From DASYSA01 sp036003885 (lineage in GTDB: Bacteria > Acidobacteriota > Blastocatellia > UBA7656): 5,420 nucleotides of DNA. The position numbers and the translations under genes are program-made. Below, piece by piece: positions 1-5,420 of the stretch. Below the pieces are notes generated by a model. It saw nothing but the letters and a program-made list of their open reading frames with translations, made no database searches and was not told the origin of the DNA. The DNA is taken from NCBI GenBank assembly GCA_036003885.1, contig DASYSA010000626.1, forward strand, positions 1 through 5,420. The letters run 5' to 3'. Each line of letters begins with the position of its first letter. The first letter of the stretch is position 1.

Positions 1-304
1 GCATCGTGAACTCGGCGCCGCGGGCCTTGATCCGCTCGTAGTCGCCCTTGACGTCCTCAGTGAAGAACATGACCGCGGGCTGGCTCTGTTGAAACATCGC
101 CTGCTGATACGCTTTGGCCGCGGGGTTGTCGTTCAGCGCCAGCCGCAGCTCAGTGCCGTCCGGCTCCTCGGGCGAGGCCATGGTCAGCCAGCGAAATGGG
201 CCCTGACTGAAATCAGCCTTCTTGGCAAAGCCCAGTACCTCCGTATAGAAGCGCAGGGCCTTGTCCTGGTCGTCCACGTATACGCTGGTCACTTTGATTT
301 TCAT
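1..304 (-). CDS. VOC-superfamily (glyoxalase/bleomycin-resistance-like) protein, 3' end cut by window
   Basis: The visible part is the N-terminal 101 residues of a protein of the vicinal oxygen chelate fold, whose members usually run to about 120-140 residues, so roughly the last quarter lies outside the window. It opens with a first beta strand and helix typical of the family (VYVDDQDKALRFYTEVLGF, residues 8-26), then a WLTMASPEEPDGTELRLAL strand pair (residues 39-57), and starts the second module with AVMFFTEDVKGDYERIKARG (residues 77-96). No signal peptide is present, so it should be cytoplasmic. The ATG at 304 is chosen because AAAGGAG lies 6 bases upstream; an in-frame ATG at 322 has no ribosome binding site. 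The first-strand metal-ligand position holds Val5 rather than His, and the TELRLAL strand has Ala56 where close relatives, from memory, carry Glu. Substrate and activity cannot be assigned. The family call is firm; any glyoxalase or resistance role would be a guess. Confidence 0.86.
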   Translation of the reverse strand, partial: MKIKVTSVYVDDQDKALRFYTEVLGFAKKADFSQGPFRWLTMASPEEPDGTELRLALNDNPAAKAYQQAMFQQSQPAVMFFTEDVKGDYERIKARGAEFTM

Positions 305-310
305 TTCTTT

Positions 311-317
311 CTCCTTT
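311..317 (-). promoter_or_regulatory. Ribosome binding site of the VOC gene
   Basis: On the minus strand this reads AAAGGAG and ends 6 bases before the ATG at 304. It decides the start, because the in-frame ATG at 322 lies upstream of it and has no purine-rich sequence of its own. Confidence 0.75.
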
Positions 318-400
318 GTCATGTTCGCGGTTTGGGCCGCCTCATTCCCATAACGGCGTCCGAGTCTGTCGACCCGAATCGACTAGGGTGGGCCGAGCAT

Positions 401-720
401 TCATTCATGCCGTCTGTGCGAACCCGAGCCATCAGTTAGTGAGCGTGTGTCAACTTGTACCAGAATTCCGATTGCGTTGCACCTGCTTCGGACGGACCCT
501 CCTATGCCAGGAAATTCTCGGTCAAACGCACGCACCGAATCCTCAAGGGCATCGGTCACAATCTGCCTCAACAAGCCCGCAGGCCTTTTGCCAAAGCTAT
601 CGTCGATGTAGACGGTTATTGATCGGCGTTAGGGTTGCGTAAACCATTCGGACTGACATACCCAGTCCGCTCCATCGCTTCAATGAGCTTTGAAACGTCA
701 GGGGGCTCCTGCGCACTCAC
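401..720 (-). pseudogene. Possible small gene broken by a frameshift
   Basis: Two minus-strand open frames abut. The first runs from a GTG at 720 to a TAA at 616-618 (34 residues, containing DVSKLIEAMERTGYVSPNG). The second is open through 619 down to a TGA at 401-403 (72 residues, containing VYIDDSFGKRPAGLLRQIV and DALEDSVRAFDREFPGIG). A single one-base shift near 619 would join them as NADQ-ITVYIDD, giving about 106 residues with a balanced, soluble-protein composition. I do not recognise the family. Against it: the GTG has no clear ribosome binding site, the second frame has no good start of its own, and open frames of this length occur by chance in GC-rich DNA. It could be a decayed gene, a gene with a sequencing error, or noise. 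Confidence 0.2.
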
Positions 721-761
721 GTAGTTTGCGCCAGACCCTGGGCCAGGAATCAATGGCCTGC

Positions 762-1304
762 TCAGGGCCGCAGCTTTATGTCCTGCGTGCAGCGCAACAC
801 GCCCTGTTCATCCTTCTCCAACCGCCGGAGCGAAAAGCCGCTCCACTCATTGGCCGCTTCCTGCCGCACCTTGTCGTCGAGAAAAGGATCGCCCTCGAAG
901 ACGATCTCAAAAATCCGCTCGCCGTAACCCCTAGCGGTGACGACGTAGTGAACGTGTGCCGGGATGCGTCTGTTCGGATATGGACCGGGTTTGATCGTGC
1001 TGAATTCATAGCGGCCCTTCGCGTCCGTTCGCATGTAACCTCGCAGTCGCGGATTGCGATTATCGTTGGCTCCGAGCGTGTAGTAGCCTTTGATGTCCGT
1101 ATGGTAGACGTAGACAGAAGCGGCAGCCAGCGGTGTAACGCCGTCCGCTTTGAAGACCCGCCCGGCCACGATCAAACGTTCCCCTGGCTCTTGTTTGTCG
1201 GCGATCGTAATCCTCGACGGCGAATCTTTCTCCGCGATGGTCGGAGCTTGAGCCGCCGGACTGACGCAGGCTGTCAGGGCGAGTAAAATGCAGACGCTCT
1301 TCAT
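762..1304 (-). CDS. Exported intradiol ring-cleavage dioxygenase-like protein
   Basis: This complete 180-residue protein has the intradiol dioxygenase fold (catechol 1,2- and protocatechuate 3,4-dioxygenase family), whose enzymes use non-haem Fe(III) to open catechol rings between the two hydroxyls. A beta-sandwich entry (VAGRVFKADGVTPLAAASVY, residues 46-65) leads to the ligand region. By alignment to the family the iron ligands are Tyr75 (KGYY), Tyr109 (IKPGPYP), His117 and His119 (PAHVH), with a basic residue at Arg112/113 as expected next to the site. It is short and lacks the N-terminal helical dimerisation domain of catechol dioxygenases. The N-terminus (MKSVCILLALTAC) is an export signal: LTAC at 10-13 fits a lipobox, although 12 residues is short, and signal peptidase I cleavage near AAQA (17-20) is the alternative. 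The ATG at 1304 follows GAGG by 5 bases; upstream in-frame ATGs at 1319 and 1388 are less well placed. The fold is firm; catalysis and substrate are unproven. Confidence 0.87.
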   Translation of the reverse strand: MKSVCILLALTACVSPAAQAPTIAEKDSPSRITIADKQEPGERLIVAGRVFKADGVTPLAAASVYVYHTDIKGYYTLGANDNRNPRLRGYMRTDAKGRYEFSTIKPGPYPNRRIPAHVHYVVTARGYGERIFEIVFEGDPFLDDKVRQEAANEWSGFSLRRLEKDEQGVLRCTQDIKLRP

Positions 1305-1307
1305 AGA

Positions 1308-1313
1308 CACCTC
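1308..1313 (-). promoter_or_regulatory. Ribosome binding site of the dioxygenase-like gene
   Basis: The minus strand reads GAGGTG; its GAGG core ends 5 bases before the ATG at 1304. This supports the 1304 start, which places the hydrophobic export signal at the very N-terminus, over the longer frames starting at 1319 or 1388. Confidence 0.6.
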
Positions 1314-1666
1314 ATTCATATCGGTGTGCGGCAATCGGGTCGACCTACAGAGCCCGACGAGCTGCCAGTAGCATACGAACATTATCACTATGGAGTCGGA
1401 TTACCAGCACCGCGACCTGCATCTGTGATCAGTTGATTGTTGCTTATTCTTTCTTGAGTCTCAAGGTACAGCCTCACCACGCATTCGGGTCACTGTGTGC
1501 GAAATGCTTCCAAACGCTCCCGTCCCTCCTTGAGTTGCCCGGTCTGGACTCGTCCGACCAGGTAATTAAGTGTTTGGGATGAGAGTTTCTCGTAAGACCT
1601 GTCGCGTTAGTTAATAGGAGACACACGGGACTGCATCATTTTTGCCTTCACCGAATGTTCGACTGT

Positions 1667-1672
1667 AGGGAG
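1667..1672 (+). promoter_or_regulatory. Ribosome binding site of the TPR gene
   Basis: AGGGAG ends 7 bases before the ATG at 1680, which is ideal spacing. The in-frame GTG at 1674 is only one base from this site and is therefore an unlikely start; the ATG at 1698 is too far away. Confidence 0.7.
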
Positions 1673-1679
1673 CGTGACC

Positions 1680-3935
1680 ATGAAATATGTCGCAGGAATG
1701 AAATTGACGCTGATCTTCTTCCTTCTGCTGTCGGCTCCGGCGGCCTTTGCCGACGATCAGGAAAAGACTCAGAAGAAGGCTCTCGAGCAACAGGCAAATG
1801 AGTTGATTAAGGAGGCCAAGGAGCTGGAAAAATCTGGCCAAGTGCTCGAGGCCCGCTCCCGTTATGCCGGGTCCCAGGCCTTCTGGGAAACCAAAGACGC
1901 TATCCAGGCGATCAAGCACATCGACGAAGCAATTCATAACCGCGTAAAGGACGCGCTTCGCCAGGCACATAAGCTCTACGATCAGGGCCAGTTCAAACCT
2001 GCGGCGGACGTGCTCGAGAATGCATTGAAACTGGGGGAATCGACCGCGATTCTTTCCTACGACCTGGCTCTCTGCTATCAGCGCACCGGCGACACCGATG
2101 CCTCGCTGGCGTACCTTGACCAGGCGGCAAGCGCGACCCCCGATCCCAAACGAAGACTCAAACTCCAACAACTGCGAACAGCACTGGTTACCGGTGAGCA
2201 GCCTATAGGCTGGAAAGATGCCGACCGCGGTCGAATCGACACCGTCAACGGAATGGTCGATAGCATCGGCTTTGAGGCTTTCCTTAATGAGGGACCGCCC
2301 TCGCTTCAGCAGGAATCTGAAAAGCCGGGTTCCCCAGCGGTCTCTGCCGCCCTCACCAGCAATGCAACTGCGAGTTCCGCCAAATCAGCGCGCCGCAGTT
2401 CCAGTCTGTGTCAGGCCTTGAAGAGCCTCGGATCTCTTCCGGCCAATAGTCCAACCTTCAGTTTCAACCTCGCAAACTGCGCCGAAGACAATGATAGACC
2501 TGCTGAGGCTTCCGGACTGCTCACGCGTTATCTTCAGATGTCACCCAGGGCCGCGGACGCCGATCGCGTTCGGCTGCGGATCACAGACTTGAATGCCCTG
2601 GCCGAACTGCCCGGACAGAAGGGCGCCCAGGTCCGGACCATCTACGCGTCGGCCTCTCGCTCCCTCGACGAGCGGAGGTACGACCGTGCCCTGATCGAAT
2701 TTCAAAAGGCTGCCGCAACCGACCCAAGCTTCGCGCCCACCGAGTGGAGATTGGCGTTGCTGTATGAAGCCATGGGCAATGTCGGTCGGGCGAAACAGTC
2801 CTTCGATCGGTTTCGTGAACTGGAGTCTGATCCAGCCGCCCGAGAGGCAGCCGGCGTACACCTGGAAACCCTCGCAATCAAACGCGAGACATACGACACG
2901 GAGGTCGCCGCGGCCGAAGAGATCCTCTCAGATCTGCTCAATCGAGCAATGAATTTGACTTTCAACGGAATGGAGAACCGCGACGCTCTGTACAAACAAC
3001 GCGCCAAGGCAACCAAGAAGCTTTATAAGAAGAGCCAACACCTGAATCGTGTGGGCGGATTCTCGGTGCCCTTTGCTTATGCCAGGCAGCAGTTGGCTGA
3101 CGCCGGCGATCACCTGGCGACGGCTCTCGCGCTTTTCCCGTTAGGAGCAGAAGCCAATCAACTGATGGGGCTGGTCTTCCTCCAGGCCAACGATGGGCGT
3201 TCAGCGATGCGCTGCTTTGATGCGGTTGCCGCTCAGAATCTGCCGGTATCATTTTACGGACAGTTGCGCGGCCACAAGCAGGACCACGCCGTCAAATGCG
3301 AGCTCGGGAGCGATCGCTTAAGGCTCATCTTCTTGTCCTCGTACGACAAGAAAGCCAAACCGACTCCTCCCGCAAAGTCCGCCGGAGAAGATGGGTTGGG
3401 AGACCTGGTGATTGATCCGGCCTCTGCCAGAGAGCAGGATTTCGAAACCCTCACACTAACACTCGCGGACATCAAGAGAGTCGAAACCAAGAACGGGCAG
3501 CTCTTGCTGAAGCTGGCGAAAGAAGAGGTCACGCTGTCGCCCATCTATATGGCTGCTGCTACACCCACCGAAGGGCCGCAGGGACGCCGATTTGGCAACA
3601 ACTACACGCGCCTCTTCGTCCGTTACCCGGGCCTGGAAGATTCCAAGCTCGCGAGCGAAGGCCTGACCACCGGCGAGAAACTCAAGCTCGTTTACGATAT
3701 CGCGAATGCCGGGATGACGATCGCAACCAGCCTCAACCCGATGGGCTCGGTGAGCGCATTGCAGAGTTTCATCAAGATCAGCAGAGAAATCCATGGCACA
3801 GTGAAGTCATTGCGCGTCAACTTCGCGGCCTGGGAGAGAACCTTTGAGGACCAGCAAGCCCTGCAAACCGGCAGCGCCTTCAGACCCATTCCGACTGCCC
3901 CGGTGAGCTTGACCTTTCTGGAAGAGCTCAAATAA
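1680..3935 (+). CDS. Exported multi-TPR protein with C-terminal beta-rich domain, function unknown
   Basis: I do not recognise this 751-residue protein as a named family. Residues 1-24 form a signal peptide (basic start, IFFLLLSAPAAFA core, AFA|DD cleavage), so the mature protein is probably periplasmic or surface-held. A charged helical stretch (25-60) precedes TPR-like helix pairs at about 87-119, 122-155, 258-290, 317-350, 353-385 and 487-520. A Ser/Ala/Pro-rich linker (about 204-242) interrupts them, and a Lys-rich helical segment lies at 436-456. Residues about 523-653 change character to alternating hydrophobic strands (RLRLIFLSSY, LTLADIKRVET, QLLLKLAKEEVTLSPIY), suggesting a compact PH-like or other beta domain, followed by a C-terminal helical region (662-715). 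TPRs bind peptides or partner proteins, so a scaffold role is the natural inference; there are no catalytic motifs. It appears monocistronic and converges on the receptor gene 23 bases away. Confidence 0.85.
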   Translation: MKYVAGMKLTLIFFLLLSAPAAFADDQEKTQKKALEQQANELIKEAKELEKSGQVLEARSRYAGSQAFWETKDAIQAIKHIDEAIHNRVKDALRQAHKLYDQGQFKPAADVLENALKLGESTAILSYDLALCYQRTGDTDASLAYLDQAASATPDPKRRLKLQQLRTALVTGEQPIGWKDADRGRIDTVNGMVDSIGFEAFLNEGPPSLQQESEKPGSPAVSAALTSNATASSAKSARRSSSLCQALKSLGSLPANSPTFSFNLANCAEDNDRPAEASGLLTRYLQMSPRAADADRVRLRITDLNALAELPGQKGAQVRTIYASASRSLDERRYDRALIEFQKAAATDPSFAPTEWRLALLYEAMGNVGRAKQSFDRFRELESDPAAREAAGVHLETLAIKRETYDTEVAAAEEILSDLLNRAMNLTFNGMENRDALYKQRAKATKKLYKKSQHLNRVGGFSVPFAYARQQLADAGDHLATALALFPLGAEANQLMGLVFLQANDGRSAMRCFDAVAAQNLPVSFYGQLRGHKQDHAVKCELGSDRLRLIFLSSYDKKAKPTPPAKSAGEDGLGDLVIDPASAREQDFETLTLTLADIKRVETKNGQLLLKLAKEEVTLSPIYMAAATPTEGPQGRRFGNNYTRLFVRYPGLEDSKLASEGLTTGEKLKLVYDIANAGMTIATSLNPMGSVSALQSFIKISREIHGTVKSLRVNFAAWERTFEDQQALQTGSAFRPIPTAPVSLTFLEELK
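2061..2832 (+). repeat. Diverged internal protein repeat within the TPR gene
   Basis: At protein level three segments share a pattern. Residues 126-132 read SYDLALC and 261-267 read SFNLANC, 135 residues apart; a third, WRLALLYEAMG, lies at 356-366. Each begins a TPR helix and is followed about 20-25 residues later by a basic helix rich in Arg and Leu (KRRLKLQQLRTAL, DRVRLRITDLNAL, AREAAGVHLETL). Copies 1 and 2 are also preceded by a similar ALK-x-LG stretch. The repeats are far diverged at DNA level, so this is an old duplication or the usual regularity of TPR arrays, not a recent tandem repeat. Confidence 0.5.
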
Positions 3936-3941
3936 TCGCGG

Positions 3942-3957
3942 TCAAGTCCAAACTTGA
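3942..3957. terminator. Small hairpin in the convergent junction, possible weak bidirectional terminator
   Basis: TCAAGT-CCAA-ACTTGA forms a perfect 6 bp stem with a 4-base loop in the 23 bases between the two converging stop codons. Its position is what one expects of a shared terminator. However, the stem is AT-rich and short, and neither strand has a T-run after it, so it does not meet the usual intrinsic terminator pattern. Confidence 0.3.
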
Positions 3958-3958
3958 A

Positions 3959-5420
3959 TTAGAACCTTGCTGTTAGACCGACCCTGACGGCTCTGGAAGA
4001 ACCAGGCGAGATGTTGTTGTTGCCGTCTGCGTTTATGTAGTACTTCCTGTCAGACAGATTGTCGACGTTTGCCTGAAGACGAATCCTTTCAGTGAGAGAG
4101 TAGTACACTGCAGCATCGGCCCGAGTGTAGCCCGGCAAGGTGACCTTATCGTCGATCGCCGCGAACATATCGCTCCGATGAATGATTCCAAGGCCAACCG
4201 CCAACTTCGAAAGGACCTGATAGTAATTCCACATGGAAAAGTTGTGGTGCGGCACTTGCGCGACATGCGCGCCGACCGGCGCCGCCGTCGTGGTGCCGCT
4301 GATGAATGCATCCTGGTAAGCATACCCTCCCGCGAGTCTCCACAACCTGGTAACGCTCCCATTCAACCCGACTTCGAATCCCTTGATGCGCTGGCTGCCC
4401 GTTTGCAGGATCCTCGTCGGATCATTCGGATCAGTTGCTCGGGTATTCAGCCGATCCATTCGGTAGACCGCCGTCGTCAATGAGAGAGCACGCTGTAGGT
4501 CCCATTTCACGCCGGCTTCGTAGTTGTTGAACTTCTCCGGCTTGACCTGCTGCGTGATTTTTGTCAGCGAGGAGAACTGATCTCCGGAACTCGGCAGGTA
4601 AGACACGGAGTAGTTGCCGTAGATCGACACGGCAGTAACGGGCTTCACCACCAGCCCCACACGCGGTGAGACCAGATTATCGATGCGTTGCAGATCATCA
4701 CCAGTGCGGTTGTTATGAAATTGGAGGTCGAAGTGATCAAATCGCAGCCCGGCTACCACCTGCACATATCGGGAAAGGTCAACCTGGTCTTGAGCATAGA
4801 CCGCGCCGATGTTCGTCCTGAGATGGTTGTCAGCGTCGGTCGGAACCTGCCGATAGGTCATTGGTGTGTTGATTGCGGGGTTCGCAAGTGGGGCCAGAAT
4901 TGATGTGGCCGTATTGTTGAAGAAACCGCTATTCCGGAAATTATCGGTTAGTTGGCGTCCCATCTCCGCCCCCGCCAATAACGTATGCCGGACACTGCCG
5001 ATTGAGATACCGTAGGTCACGTCTGTCTGGTTAAAGACGTTCAGCCGTTTGGTAGCGTTGTTGTACGAAGTAATTGCGACTTGAGCCTTGTCCGCAGTCA
5101 CCGCGCCGGGAACAAAATTCTGGTACATCTTGTCGTAACCACCCACCATCGTGCGGTTGCGTATGTTCACAGGTCCCGCCTGGTGTTCGATCGTTGCTGT
5201 CCCGAGATCTACGATCGCCCTGACGTGACTGAGCGCCGGGTTGCCAAAGAAAGTGGAGATATCGACATCGACGGGCAGACCAAGAAACGAGGGGATTCCC
5301 CGATCAGCTATTCGATCGTCGCGAAAATGCTCATAGGCAAGTGTGATCCTGGTCTGCTTTCCAGGAGAGAGAGTGACCGTCGGATTAATGCCATAGCGCT
5401 CGAGACCGACAAAATCCCGG
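3959..5420 (-). CDS. TonB-dependent siderophore receptor (Fiu/FhuA-type barrel), 5' end cut by window
   Basis: This is the C-terminal 486 residues of an outer-membrane TonB-dependent receptor, which imports Fe(III)-siderophores using TonB-ExbBD energy. The frame is open to the window edge; the codon at 5170 is an internal GTG, not the start. The visible part is nearly all beta-barrel: alternating aromatic strands with family-typical segments HTLLAGAEM (145-153), YAQDQVDLS (208-216), VAGLRFDHFDL (222-232), SPRVGLVVKP (251-260), KPEKFNNYEAGVKW (293-306) and the last strands NVDNLSDRKYY (451-461) and ISPGSSRAVRVGLTARF (470-486). It ends in Phe, the usual outer-membrane insertion signal. Siderophore receptors are generally about 700-800 residues, so some 250-300 N-terminal residues (signal peptide, TonB box, plug) are outside the window. 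The NISPGSSRAVRV ending recalls catecholate receptors such as Fiu, but ligand cannot be fixed from the barrel. Iron/Fur control is likely for the family, but its promoter is not visible. Confidence 0.94.
   Translation of the reverse strand, partial: RDFVGLERYGINPTVTLSPGKQTRITLAYEHFRDDRIADRGIPSFLGLPVDVDISTFFGNPALSHVRAIVDLGTATIEHQAGPVNIRNRTMVGGYDKMYQNFVPGAVTADKAQVAITSYNNATKRLNVFNQTDVTYGISIGSVRHTLLAGAEMGRQLTDNFRNSGFFNNTATSILAPLANPAINTPMTYRQVPTDADNHLRTNIGAVYAQDQVDLSRYVQVVAGLRFDHFDLQFHNNRTGDDLQRIDNLVSPRVGLVVKPVTAVSIYGNYSVSYLPSSGDQFSSLTKITQQVKPEKFNNYEAGVKWDLQRALSLTTAVYRMDRLNTRATDPNDPTRILQTGSQRIKGFEVGLNGSVTRLWRLAGGYAYQDAFISGTTTAAPVGAHVAQVPHHNFSMWNYYQVLSKLAVGLGIIHRSDMFAAIDDKVTLPGYTRADAAVYYSLTERIRLQANVDNLSDRKYYINADGNNNISPGSSRAVRVGLTARF

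Larger units (their letters stand above)
305..761. other. Intergenic stretch without a confident gene
   Basis: The stretch lies between the stop of the dioxygenase-like gene and the start of the VOC gene, both on the minus strand. At about 457 bases it is too wide for tight co-transcription. Plus-strand open frames here (89-439 and 316-642) give Arg/Cys/His-rich, non-protein-like translations with no ribosome binding site. The only coding-like signal is the broken minus-strand frame listed separately at 401-720. A GCGCA...TGCGC inverted repeat at 711-731 has a 5 bp stem, an 11-base loop and no following T-run on either strand, so I do not call it a terminator. No tRNA-like cloverleaf or repeat array was seen. 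Confidence 0.6.
1305..1679. promoter_or_regulatory. Divergent intergenic region with the promoters of both flanking genes
   Basis: The dioxygenase-like gene leaves leftward and the TPR gene rightward, so this 375-base stretch must hold both promoters, and possibly a shared control site. For the leftward gene the best -10 match is GATAAT at 1381-1386 on the minus strand (5 of 6 to TATAAT), but the hexamer 17 bases upstream (TGCTGG) is a poor -35. For the rightward gene I see only an unconvincing TTAATA at 1611-1616. Minor symmetric elements are TGATCA at 1426-1431 and GAGA-GTT-TCTC at 1581-1591, both too short to call an operator. AGGAG at 1616-1620 is not followed by a start codon at usable distance. 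No gene or RNA was found in the stretch. Confidence 0.4.

Noticed and set aside
316..642. Plus-strand open frame of 108 codons in the left intergenic stretch
   Set aside because: Its composition is Arg/Cys/Ser/His-rich with no recognisable motif or ribosome binding site; the minus-strand frames in the same place look more protein-like.
737..747. CCTGG-G-CCAGG inverted repeat downstream of the dioxygenase-like gene
   Set aside because: The one-base loop cannot form a normal hairpin and no T-run follows, so it is not a convincing terminator.
690..1286. Plus-strand open frame of 198 codons opposite the dioxygenase-like gene
   Set aside because: It is the shadow of the minus-strand gene, whose translation has clear family motifs, an export signal and a ribosome binding site; the plus-strand translation resembles nothing.
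1655..1665. TGTTCGACTG, resembling a tRNA T-loop
   Set aside because: No acceptor, D-arm or anticodon stem can be folded around it.
1674..1676. GTG as start of the TPR gene
   Set aside because: Only one base separates it from AGGGAG; the ATG at 1680 has 7-base spacing and begins a normal signal peptide.
1611..2171. Minus-strand open frame of 186 codons antisense to the start of the TPR gene
   Set aside because: Its Leu-rich stretch is the complement of the Lys/Glu-rich N-terminal helix of the TPR protein; it has no recognisable domain and the plus-strand gene explains the openness.
5168..5170. GTG as start of the receptor gene
   Set aside because: The frame stays open upstream to the window edge with barrel-like sequence (for example RITLAYEHFRDD at about 5351-5316), so this is an internal Val codon of a gene cut by the window.
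762..5420. A joint catechol or iron system formed by the dioxygenase-like protein, TPR protein and receptor
   Set aside because: The three genes lie on alternating strands without shared operon structure, and nothing seen in the sequence links their functions.

Overview
The window looks like a chromosomal stretch from a moderately GC-rich, Gram-negative soil-type bacterium. The Gram-negative call rests on the large C-terminal part of a TonB-dependent outer-membrane receptor and on an exported TPR protein with a signal peptide. The gene mix (secreted intradiol dioxygenase-like protein, large periplasmic TPR protein of unknown role, siderophore-type receptor, VOC protein) resembles what is seen in Acidobacteria, but that is inference and a taxonomic search was not possible.

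Layout: (1) 1-304, minus strand, the N-terminal 101 residues of a VOC-superfamily (glyoxalase-like) protein that runs off the left edge. (2) 305-761, no confident gene; two abutting open minus-strand frames at about 401-720 could be one small gene broken by a frameshift. (3) 762-1304, minus, a complete exported intradiol-dioxygenase-fold protein with all four expected iron ligands. (4) 1305-1679, a divergent intergenic region that must carry the promoters of its two flanking genes. (5) 1680-3935, plus, a 751-residue exported protein with repeated TPR units, a Ser/Ala/Pro-rich linker and a C-terminal beta-rich domain; its function is not recognised. (6) 3936-3958, a 23-base convergent junction containing a small hairpin. 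(7) 3959-5420, minus, the C-terminal 486 residues of a siderophore-type TonB-dependent receptor that runs off the right edge.

The genes do not form one operon: strands alternate, spacing between the left three is wide, and the TPR gene and receptor converge. Three of the four encode envelope or exported proteins, but nothing in the sequence ties them into one pathway. I found no RNA gene, CRISPR array, insertion sequence or attachment site. No clearly new multi-gene system is visible; the least explained item is the TPR protein.
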